DNA of 31,714 bases, taken from CALAZP01 sp964410725. Lineage in GTDB: Bacteria; Bacteroidota; Bacteroidia; Chitinophagales; Saprospiraceae. The first letter of the stretch is position 1. Each line of letters begins with the position of its first letter. Positions 24,264 through 31,714 of this stretch are shown here, piece by piece. Below the pieces are notes generated by a model that was not told the origin of the DNA, did no database searches, and saw only the letters and a program-made list of their open reading frames with translations. The stretch is from the NCBI GenBank assembly GCA_964410725.1, contig CAYPID010000027.1, forward strand, positions 1-31,714, given 5' to 3'. The position numbers and the translations under genes are program-made.

Positions 24264-25481
24264 ATGAATGCTAATTTTAGAGCCAATTTTCCAGTACTAA
24301 GCAGGCAAGAAAATGAACAACCATTAATTTTCTTAGATGGGCCTGCGGGTACTCAAGTCCCAAGGCAGGTTATAAATGCCATTGCTCAATATTATGAAAA
24401 TTCAAATGCCAATACCCATGGCACTTTTTTGACTTCCATGGAAACGGATGAGATAATGGAATCTACTAGAGGGCATGTAGCCACTTTTTTGGGTGCCGAA
24501 GGACCAGATACCATATCTTTTGGTCAAAATATGACCACCCTTAATTTCAGTTTGTCCAGAGCCATTGGCAAATACCTTCAGCCAGGAGATGAAATATTGA
24601 TTACTCAATTAGATCATGAGTCTAATCGGGGACCTTGGTTGGCATTAAGGGAAAAAGGAATTGTGGTTAGAGAAGTTAAAATCAGGATGGATGCCGTTAT
24701 TGATTATGATGATTTAGCATCTAAAATCAACGAAAAAACAAAATTGGTTGCGATGGGCGCAGCTGCCAATTTGACCGGAACGATTAACGATATAGCTTTA
24801 GTTAGAAGGTTAACTCATCAGGTAGGAGCTTGGCTATTAATTGATGCAGTGCATTATGCACCTCACTTTCCAATAGATGTGATTTCATGGGGATGTGATT
24901 TTTTACTTTGTTCAGCCTATAAATTTTATGGACCTCATGTGGGTATCCTTTACAGCAGACCTGGTTTGTTGGACCAGTTACCTGCTTATAGACTCAGAAC
25001 AGCTGGACAACAAGCGCCCGAAAGTATTGAGACTGGAACTTTAAATCACGCTGCAATAGCTGGAGTTAGAGCTGCTATTAAGTTTATGGCGGAAATTGGT
25101 TCAGGCAATAATTTACGGCAAAAACTATTCAATGCTTTATCAGACATTCACCAGCATGAAATCAATCTAGCTAAAAAACTATACTATGGACTCTCTGATT
25201 TCAAAGAAATAGAACTCATAGGACCTTCTATAGATCAACCTATGAGGGCGCCCACTATTGCCCTAGCAGTAGAAGGCATGAGGCCAGAACATTTTTGTAA
25301 AAAATTAGCCCAACACAATATATTTGGCTGGGATGGTCACTTTTACGCCTTAAGAGGGATTGAGGTTTTAGGATTGCTGGAAGAAGGTGGCGTTACAAGG
25401 CTTGGAATATCAGCCTATACCATTGAGGAGGAAATAGACAAAACCCTAGCCATCATCAAGGAGGAAATCCTCACCAGATAA
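24264..25481 (+). CDS. Class V aminotransferase, cysteine desulfurase-like (VC1184/TIGR01976 type)
   Basis: A 405-residue PLP enzyme. The PLP lysine is Lys220 in CSAYKFYGPHVG, and the cofactor-binding aspartate is Asp194 (LLIDAVHY). The opening FLDGPAGTQVP and NANTHG (49-53) are characteristic of the cysteine desulfurase-like group named after VC1184, which is distinct from IscS and SufS. No suf genes are nearby, so a role in iron-sulfur assembly is not supported and the substrate is unknown. The ATG at 24264 follows the previous stop by one base. The stop codon abuts that of the convergent large gene with no spacer. Confidence 0.88.
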   Translation: MNANFRANFPVLSRQENEQPLIFLDGPAGTQVPRQVINAIAQYYENSNANTHGTFLTSMETDEIMESTRGHVATFLGAEGPDTISFGQNMTTLNFSLSRAIGKYLQPGDEILITQLDHESNRGPWLALREKGIVVREVKIRMDAVIDYDDLASKINEKTKLVAMGAAANLTGTINDIALVRRLTHQVGAWLLIDAVHYAPHFPIDVISWGCDFLLCSAYKFYGPHVGILYSRPGLLDQLPAYRLRTAGQQAPESIETGTLNHAAIAGVRAAIKFMAEIGSGNNLRQKLFNALSDIHQHEINLAKKLYYGLSDFKEIELIGPSIDQPMRAPTIALAVEGMRPEHFCKKLAQHNIFGWDGHFYALRGIEVLGLLEEGGVTRLGISAYTIEEEIDKTLAIIKEEILTR

Positions 25482-28400
25482 TTATTTCTTATCCATTGCC
25501 AGCTGAATCCTTCTAAGAAATCGAGTAGCTGTTATGGGATCCACTTCCTGCATTTCATAGGTCTCTCCATCAGGCATTTGAATGATGGTATCGCTTACTT
25601 TTATTTCACGGAAGGCATCCATGAAACGAACGCTGTTACTTACCAAACTTAAAATACCCATTCTGTAACCAAAGAAATAATAGGTCCCATCAGGCATTTT
25701 GAAGTAGATATACATTCGATCGTCTTCATTGCCTGGCATAATAAATTCTATATAGGTCTCCAAATTTTTATTAAAAGGTTTTCCACCTATGGATGCCATC
25801 CCTGATAGTTTGCCAGTAGTGAATAGGGATTGGTATTCATCATCCCATTTTAATTTGAGGTTACTAAATAAAAATAAAAAGGGATTAGATTTTTCTGGAA
25901 TCTCCAAATATCCTGTGTTAACAGCTTCGATAGATTCATTCACCAAAGGTTCATTAGGAAAAATCTGATAAGCTGCGTTTTTAAAAAAGTCTGGATTAGT
26001 TAAATAAACGATAATATTTGCATCAAAGGAAGCTAGCACCTCCTCAACCATAATTTTTTTAAGTGCTTCAGGTAAATAAAAATTTACCCCCGTCATACAT
26101 TCAAATTCAATCGCTTTGGGTTTTTCTTCTTTCAACCCCTCAGCACTAATCATATTGGGATCAGTGGGTTCCATAATTTGTCCTTTAACTTTGCCAGCGG
26201 CTGCTATCTGGACATAGTTCATACCCGTACCAATATTTAATCTTCCGTCCCCTTCAAAATCACCGGTTTTATTGCGTAACACCAACCGATTGCCCACCCT
26301 TTGGTCCTCCATTATTCTAGTAGAATCTCCAAATACAAACTCATCCCTTTCGGGAATATAATCCACCAGTTCTTCTGCGGCAAATAAAACTCGATCGCCT
26401 CTAAATTCAAGAGGATTTAAAAACGAAGAATAGACCTGTCCAGAAGATTTACTTAAAAAAATTCCAGTTCTCAAAAATGCTCCATCTTTATCTCTAACCT
26501 GGTCAATGGGGACTATTGGATTGTTCTTGTCTAACTCTTGATTCAAAGAAAACCAAGAAGGGGAATACAAATAGGGGGAAATCAATTGCCCAAATCCTTT
26601 AAAAGAAAGAGCCTCCTTTTCAGAGTCTAAAAATATCTCTCCATTGTATTTTATCTTCGCATCAATATACAAATCCTGTCCCTCTAAAATTTCAGCTCTA
26701 GCTCTAGTCGCTACAGATTTTTGACTGTAGGCACCTTTACCAACCCGATCTCCAATTATTTCCTCCAGATATATAGATTGGTCTTTACCTGGAATATCAA
26801 ACCTATAATTTCCGCTGGCTTTAAATTTTTTTCTCCCTAAAATTTCAACTGTGGCTTCAGTGATCAAATGGTACTGACTAGAGGTATCTGCAATTATTTG
26901 GGCATTGTTTAAGACGGGCAGGTATCCATCCTTTAAGATAGTAACTTTACCACTATCAGGAATAATAAATGCATCTGCGGATATGATCGCAGGCACTCCC
27001 TCAATCTTAAGACTGTTATCCACCAAATCGTAAAGGGCATTGGCACCCTCAAATTTCAACCCCTCTTGTTCTTTTACTAAAGACTCAAACCATCCCTTTT
27101 GAAGATCCACATTAGTAAAATTGATGGTTTTATTAGCGATATCCCAATCAAAGTCTTTCAAAGAGGTGGTGTATTGGTTATAAGGTAGTTCTGTAATGGC
27201 TATGGAATCATTAGAGGTAAAGTTTCCCTCTAATTGATCGAAATCAACTTTTCCTGCCATATTTTTTGAAGCGATGGCTACCTCGCCACTTTCTTGAATT
27301 TTAATAGCAATAGAGGTCGTATCAGCCTCAACAGAATTGGGACCAAACTGGTAAGCATCTGATTCTAAAAGTCCGGATGACCATTCTAATGTACCTTCCC
27401 CTTTTAACTGTTCTGGAGTTAAAACCAATGAGCCGTCAAGGGTATGGTCATCACCTTGATAAATGTAAAAAGGCGCTGATTGTGGGCTGATTTGCAAACT
27501 ATCCCCGTAAGGTTTCCAATAGACAGCAACGTCTTTTCCCAAAACTCTTGGCACAGCTGGTTGGCCTGTTCGAATCTCGGTCAAATTAAATTCTTCAGCT
27601 GAAGCAGAAGTCCAGGTGGGAGCAAAAACAAAATCCTCTGCCTCTATTTGAGCCATCAAGTATTTCAACTGACCTTTGCCCTTTAGCCCCTCCTGATTAA
27701 GTAGGATACTACCCTTATAGATTCCTCGATTCAAATAAGTAGGCCAACCTTCTTCCGGACTCATTTTACGCATCCCAAGAGATCTGTCTTCCATTAGTTC
27801 AAGGGTGTCTTGGAGGGTTGGAAAAATAGAAGCGGAGTAAAGGTTGCCCGGAAAGACCAAATCTTTATCTTTAAGAAAAGAAAGATAGTTGAGTGAAAAT
27901 GGAAATAGTTCGAAATAAAAGGAGTCTCTCCAATATGCACTATCTAAAGCTTCCTCATAAAAAACATAAGAAGATTGAGTCGTATTAAGAGCAGGAAAAA
28001 AAGGAATATGTGCTCTTCCTGATTTATTAGCAGGTGCATCAATTAACAAATCTCCAGATACCTGCTCTATTGTTGAAAATATTCCCTGTCCAATTGGAAA
28101 TCCATTTTTGTCAACCTCCCCTGTTACCGTAAAAAGGTGAAGCGCTTCTGCACTATCCATCTTTATTTGGAAAGATTCATATTCGAAATCAAAGTGGTTG
28201 CCGATGGACTGAGTCAAACCTGCGAATAGGGTCCCCTTAAATTGCATATTGCGATTTTTCCCTAAAATCAAATGGCCATCTGAAGTTTTAAAACCAACTC
28301 TATTTTTTTGACTTAATTCCAATTGATTAATACCTTCAATCTGAATCTGATAATTGCCAGGTTGAATAACAGCGTTGTTGTCATTGATAGAAGAAGTCAA

Positions 28401-30008
28401 TTGGATCAAATCGTAATCTGAATTATTGGAGGCAGAGCTAACAAAATGGAAGGTTTTGTCTAGAATGGAAATCTGATTGGACGCCAAATCAAATCTAATA
28501 TATCCATCTGAAACCAGTTCAAATAACAAGGTTTTGATTTGTTCTGAGGTAAAATCACTTTTGATTAAAGAAGCGTAATAATCCGCAGAGAATTTGGATG
28601 CGTTCAATTGTTTGGAAGCTGCCACCAATAGAGTCAATGGATGATAGGAAGTAATGGCCATTAATCTATCGTATTTCCCTTTGCTGAAGAAATTGAAAGA
28701 TTCCGCCTCGAAAGGTTCTTTCCTTAAAATGGGCAAGGCCTTTGTTCCTATGATAATCGAATCTAATTCTGGATACACTACCAAGTCTGCTGCACTTATT
28801 TGAACTTGGTGATATGAGCTGTAAAAGGGATTAGCGTCACTAGCTCGATCTGCTCTTTTGATGGTAATCTTTCCCTCAGGAATATCGAATCGAAAATCAA
28901 CAGAGGGGTGATAAATAGAATCCTCTCCTAAATATATCTTCACCTCTACCCTTTCCCCACTTATCCGTTCACCAGCTCTAATTTTAAAATTTTCAGCTGT
29001 ACAAAGGAATCCTTTTTGGCCATTGGCCTTGAAGTAAGAGAGCGTTCCCGGCTCATCCTGCCCACCATAGCCTGCAATGGTATTTCCCGATAATTTGAAT
29101 CCACCTTTATAATTGATTCGCTCTCCTAAATCTCTAATAGCCAAATTATTATCATAAGATTCAAATTGAGGGAAACTACCCTCAAAAGATTCAGAAACCA
29201 ATACCAATTTATCTGAAAAACGACCTTTAATAATCTTATTTCCAAAGTATTCGGGATAGCTCAAACTGACATTTTCCGCATTGTACTGACTAGTGGTCAC
29301 ATCAAGCTCAAACGAATCCAAACGAGCTACAATAGCTTCACCTAAATTAAAACGTTCCCAAAATACCTGACCACCTAACCCCTTCCATTTTTGCTCAACT
29401 GGGTAAAATTTACCTCCAGTCTCATATATGTTTATGGCTAAATCCTTTCGGGAGGCCGTTAAGGTGATATTTTCAAAAACTAATACTGGGGCCCCTCCTT
29501 CCATCATCCAAACAGTATTTTCTTCACTGGCTAGCCAGGAGGTTCCAGCTGAACCACCTTCTCTGAGTATTTTATTTTCAAAAAATGGAGGGGAAAATTT
29601 TAAGAAACCATCCAGCGCATTAAAATTCCGATTTTCTACCTGTGCCACTAATTGTTGTAGTATTTTATGCCATTCGACAAACCTTTGATCACCATATTCC
29701 GATTTCTTTACCGTTAGTAGCCCTGTAAAATAATTGGTAAAAAATGGTTTGACAGGTAATCTGAGTTGTAGTAAGTGGTTGGTAAATTGAACAATTTCTT
29801 CAAATTGCTCTGGAGAAAAAATGCCTGAATTAACCGTAGATTGAAAATCTTTAAATAGCTCTGCTTCACTGTCTTGTTTGCCCATATTAAAAAAAGGATC
29901 CAATTGTTCGAAAAAGAGCACTGGATTAATCGGCAAAGAATCAGGACGTTGTGCGTTGGCAGATAAAGCACCACAAAGGAACACCAAGATGGACCAACCT
30001 CTTGTCAT
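25482..30008 (-). CDS. Very large exported protein of unknown function
   Basis: A 1508-residue protein with a signal peptide (WSILVFLCGALSANAQ). I do not recognise the family. Residues about 20-150 are helix-rich; then come long stretches of alternating short beta-strands (about 165-440). A mainly helical insert at about 445-520 ends in a winged-helix-like SDGYIRFDLASN segment. Further beta-rich sequence runs from about 540 to 1330, with many short phrases in which a named quantity alternates with Gly/Asp turns (for example FEGDGRLNIGTG). The C-terminal part (about 1330-1508) is different, with an amphipathic segment and no obvious TonB-dependent barrel or Por sorting signal. A repetitive beta-helix, beta-taco (OstA/LptD-like) or AsmA-like groove is a guess. 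It follows prmA by 38 bases on the same strand, so it may share the folD-prmA transcript. Confidence 0.8.
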   Translation of the reverse strand: MTRGWSILVFLCGALSANAQRPDSLPINPVLFFEQLDPFFNMGKQDSEAELFKDFQSTVNSGIFSPEQFEEIVQFTNHLLQLRLPVKPFFTNYFTGLLTVKKSEYGDQRFVEWHKILQQLVAQVENRNFNALDGFLKFSPPFFENKILREGGSAGTSWLASEENTVWMMEGGAPVLVFENITLTASRKDLAINIYETGGKFYPVEQKWKGLGGQVFWERFNLGEAIVARLDSFELDVTTSQYNAENVSLSYPEYFGNKIIKGRFSDKLVLVSESFEGSFPQFESYDNNLAIRDLGERINYKGGFKLSGNTIAGYGGQDEPGTLSYFKANGQKGFLCTAENFKIRAGERISGERVEVKIYLGEDSIYHPSVDFRFDIPEGKITIKRADRASDANPFYSSYHQVQISAADLVVYPELDSIIIGTKALPILRKEPFEAESFNFFSKGKYDRLMAITSYHPLTLLVAASKQLNASKFSADYYASLIKSDFTSEQIKTLLFELVSDGYIRFDLASNQISILDKTFHFVSSASNNSDYDLIQLTSSINDNNAVIQPGNYQIQIEGINQLELSQKNRVGFKTSDGHLILGKNRNMQFKGTLFAGLTQSIGNHFDFEYESFQIKMDSAEALHLFTVTGEVDKNGFPIGQGIFSTIEQVSGDLLIDAPANKSGRAHIPFFPALNTTQSSYVFYEEALDSAYWRDSFYFELFPFSLNYLSFLKDKDLVFPGNLYSASIFPTLQDTLELMEDRSLGMRKMSPEEGWPTYLNRGIYKGSILLNQEGLKGKGQLKYLMAQIEAEDFVFAPTWTSASAEEFNLTEIRTGQPAVPRVLGKDVAVYWKPYGDSLQISPQSAPFYIYQGDDHTLDGSLVLTPEQLKGEGTLEWSSGLLESDAYQFGPNSVEADTTSIAIKIQESGEVAIASKNMAGKVDFDQLEGNFTSNDSIAITELPYNQYTTSLKDFDWDIANKTINFTNVDLQKGWFESLVKEQEGLKFEGANALYDLVDNSLKIEGVPAIISADAFIIPDSGKVTILKDGYLPVLNNAQIIADTSSQYHLITEATVEILGRKKFKASGNYRFDIPGKDQSIYLEEIIGDRVGKGAYSQKSVATRARAEILEGQDLYIDAKIKYNGEIFLDSEKEALSFKGFGQLISPYLYSPSWFSLNQELDKNNPIVPIDQVRDKDGAFLRTGIFLSKSSGQVYSSFLNPLEFRGDRVLFAAEELVDYIPERDEFVFGDSTRIMEDQRVGNRLVLRNKTGDFEGDGRLNIGTGMNYVQIAAAGKVKGQIMEPTDPNMISAEGLKEEKPKAIEFECMTGVNFYLPEALKKIMVEEVLASFDANIIVYLTNPDFFKNAAYQIFPNEPLVNESIEAVNTGYLEIPEKSNPFLFLFSNLKLKWDDEYQSLFTTGKLSGMASIGGKPFNKNLETYIEFIMPGNEDDRMYIYFKMPDGTYYFFGYRMGILSLVSNSVRFMDAFREIKVSDTIIQMPDGETYEMQEVDPITATRFLRRIQLAMDKK

Positions 30009-30046
30009 ATTGAAAGGATTGTTATTTCAATAAAACGGCATGTTCC

Positions 30047-30886
30047 TCAAACTGTTGTTTGACGCCCATACTTAATTGCCAACCAATCTCCTTTTTGATT
30101 TATGTCCAGCGTATGCAAACCAGATTGATGAGCTAAATTTTCAATATCCATCAGATCTTTTTTCATGATACCAGAAAGGATAAGAATACCTTCTGTAGCC
30201 AGCATGAGGGTCAAACTAGGGATAGTTTGCATCAACACGGGTTTGTTGATGTTAGCCAGAATAAAATCTTGGGAATGAATCTTAAAATCCTTCAACTCAC
30301 CCGTAGCAACAGTTACATTTTTAATCTGATTAACTACCAGATTTTCTTCAGCATTTTCGGTAGCATTTTCATCATAATCGATTGCTAAAATATTCTTTGC
30401 ACCCATTTTTGAGGCCAATATTGCTAGAATACCTGTTCCACAGCCATAGTCAAAAACACTTTTTCCCGAAAGGGGTAATTCTTTCATCATTTCGATGACT
30501 AAATGAGTGGTTTCGTGATGACCAGTTCCAAATGCCATTTTGGGATTGATGGTAATTGAATGGGTGACCTCTTCGAAATTAGGGTGAAAATCAGCGCGAA
30601 TTCCACAGAAATCACCTACTTGGACGGGAAGAAAGGAAGCTTCCCATTGGGCATTCCAATTTTCGTCTTCTAGTTCCTTTTCAGACCATTGACATTGATA
30701 TTTTTGGGCCAAAAGTTGAACTTGACCTATCAAATTAGGTGATTTAAAATTGCTTGGAAGGTACGCATCCAATTCTTGTTTCTTTTCTTCAAAGGCTTCG
30801 AAGCCAAGTTCTAATAATTGAGCCATAAGGACCTCCTGTTGTTCGTTTGGAAGTGAACCCCTAAAAGAGAATACGGAATATCTCAT
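30047..30886 (-). CDS. prmA: Ribosomal protein L11 methyltransferase
   Basis: A 279-residue SAM-dependent methyltransferase that trimethylates ribosomal protein L11. An N-terminal substrate-recognition domain (about 1-90) is followed by NPKMAFGTGHHETT and the SAM-binding motif FDYGCGTGILAI. The catalytic-site loop ANINKPVL matches the NILANP-like motif IV of the family. The length is normal. It starts nine bases after the folD stop on the same strand, and the large exported protein follows after 38 bases. Confidence 0.95.
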   Translation of the reverse strand: MRYSVFSFRGSLPNEQQEVLMAQLLELGFEAFEEKKQELDAYLPSNFKSPNLIGQVQLLAQKYQCQWSEKELEDENWNAQWEASFLPVQVGDFCGIRADFHPNFEEVTHSITINPKMAFGTGHHETTHLVIEMMKELPLSGKSVFDYGCGTGILAILASKMGAKNILAIDYDENATENAEENLVVNQIKNVTVATGELKDFKIHSQDFILANINKPVLMQTIPSLTLMLATEGILILSGIMKKDLMDIENLAHQSGLHTLDINQKGDWLAIKYGRQTTV

Positions 30887-30895
30887 AGTAGATTT

Positions 30896-31714
30896 TTAGA
30901 AGTAAATTTCTTTTTTAGCCGCTTTCAGGGTGTTTAGGAGGAGGGAAACCACGGTCATTGGCCCTACTCCACCTGGGACTGGGGTAATATAGGATGCCTT
31001 GGGGGCCACGCTTTCAAAATCCACATCACCAGATAATTTTTTACCGACTCGATTCATCCCAACATCGATGATTACAGCCCCTTCTTTGACCATATCGCCA
31101 GTGATAAAATTAGAGCGCCCAATGGCAGCAACAAGGATATCTGCCTTTTGGGTAAATTCCTTTAAGTCGGGAGTTCTACTGTGGCAAAGAGTTACTGTGG
31201 CATCTCCTTGTGGACCTTTTCTAGATAGTAAAATGCTCATGGGTGTTCCCACGATATTACTTCGTCCCACTACCACAGCATTTTTACCGGAGGTTTCAAT
31301 TTGATAAGCTTTAAGCATTTCTATAATCCCACAGGGAGTGGCTGGTAGATAGCAATCCATGCCTTGAGCCATTCTGCCAAAATTCTCTGGATGAAACCCG
31401 TCCACATCTTTGGAGGGGTGAATGGCCATGGTCACGACTTCCTCATTGATATGATTTGGCAAAGGGAGCTGCACAATGAATCCATCGATGAGCGGATCTT
31501 CATTAAGCGATTGGATGATGGTGAGCAACTCATCTTGAGTGATAGATGCCGGGCGCCTAATAAGGGTAGATTCAAATCCTACTTGTTCACAAGATTTTAC
31601 TTTGTTTTTTACATAAATATTACTCGCGGGATCCTCCCCTACCAAAACGGCAGCCAAATGAGGAGGTCTAAGCCCACTGCTGACATGATCCTGAACCTTT
31701 TGAGCTATTTCCTC
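30896..31714 (-). CDS. folD: FolD bifunctional methylenetetrahydrofolate dehydrogenase/cyclohydrolase, 5' end cut by the window
   Basis: The frame is open to the window's right edge, so the protein start (about 15-25 residues) is missing; 272 residues are present. FolD interconverts 5,10-methylene-, methenyl- and 10-formyl-tetrahydrofolate. Visible hallmarks are SNIYVKNKVKSCEQVGF with the catalytic lysine region, PLPNHIN, PSKDVDGFHPEN, VVGRSNIVGTPMS for NAD(P) binding, and the C-terminal PVPGGVGPMT. A TTG within the frame near 31657 is not a start: the upstream sequence reads as FolD (EEIAQKVQ...LRPPHLAAVLVG). It is the first visible gene of a folD-prmA-large protein group. Confidence 0.96.
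   Translation of the reverse strand, partial: EEIAQKVQDHVSSGLRPPHLAAVLVGEDPASNIYVKNKVKSCEQVGFESTLIRRPASITQDELLTIIQSLNEDPLIDGFIVQLPLPNHINEEVVTMAIHPSKDVDGFHPENFGRMAQGMDCYLPATPCGIIEMLKAYQIETSGKNAVVVGRSNIVGTPMSILLSRKGPQGDATVTLCHSRTPDLKEFTQKADILVAAIGRSNFITGDMVKEGAVIIDVGMNRVGKKLSGDVDFESVAPKASYITPVPGGVGPMTVVSLLLNTLKAAKKEIYF

Noticed and set aside
24264..25481. SufS/IscS cysteine desulfurase role for the class V aminotransferase
   Set aside because: The sequence fits the VC1184-type group instead, and no suf or isc genes are nearby.

Overview
The window is about 31.7 kb of AT-rich, tightly packed chromosomal DNA from a member of the Bacteroidota. Three things point there. Promoter-like sites have the TTTG-N(~20)-TAnnTTTG form of that phylum instead of -35/-10 boxes. 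Start codons lack obvious Shine-Dalgarno sequences. The gene families are typical: Na+-pumping oxaloacetate decarboxylase with gene order gamma-alpha-beta, PD40/SPOR envelope protein, DUF1573 lipoprotein, DUF3467 and a topoisomerase I with Topo_C repeats. The mqnD gene (futalosine menaquinone pathway) favours a Cytophagales- or Saprospirales-like lineage over Flavobacteriia or Bacteroidales; that last step is inference. There are 25 protein-coding genes, one of them cut by the right edge. I see no rRNA, tRNA, CRISPR array, insertion sequence or phage gene, and no gene-free stretch above 200 bases.

Layout. 1-6302 (+): a promoter, then oadG-oadA-oadB (membrane Na+ pump driven by oxaloacetate decarboxylation), an exported amidase and an HI0933-family flavoprotein, all closely spaced. 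6294-9147: an RluA-type pseudouridine synthase (-), divergent mqnD (+), a 192-bp spacer with a strong hairpin terminator and two promoter-like boxes, then alanine dehydrogenase (+). 9144-12210: a PD40/double-SPOR exported protein (-), a MOSC protein (+) and a UbiA-family prenyltransferase (-), possibly the menaquinone-pathway enzyme MqnP. 12214-15423: a terminator-like hairpin, a DUF1573 lipoprotein (-), a PolX-like protein whose polymerase catalytic aspartates are all replaced (-), an FKBP lipoprotein (+) and DUF3467 (-). 15430-18096: topA (-) with a near-ideal promoter. 18164-25481 (+): a Tat-exported Gfo/Idh/MocA oxidoreductase, a BioD-like P-loop/DRTGG protein, an M28 peptidase, purB, a DinB/YfiT-type hydrolase and a class V aminotransferase. 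25482-31714 (-): folD (partial), prmA and a 1508-residue exported protein of unknown function.

How the genes relate. Most are housekeeping or envelope genes. Recurring themes are central carbon/Na+ energetics (oad, ald), menaquinone (mqnD, ubiA), RNA and ribosome modification (rluA type, prmA), one-carbon and purine metabolism (folD, purB) and DNA topology/repair (topA, PolX-like). I did not find a clear multi-gene novel system. The most interesting points are the polymerase-dead PolX-PHP protein, the very large exported protein, the small terminator-bounded unit before ald, the terminator hairpin that abuts the ubiA start codon, and the fact that all five convergent gene pairs overlap or abut with no spacer.
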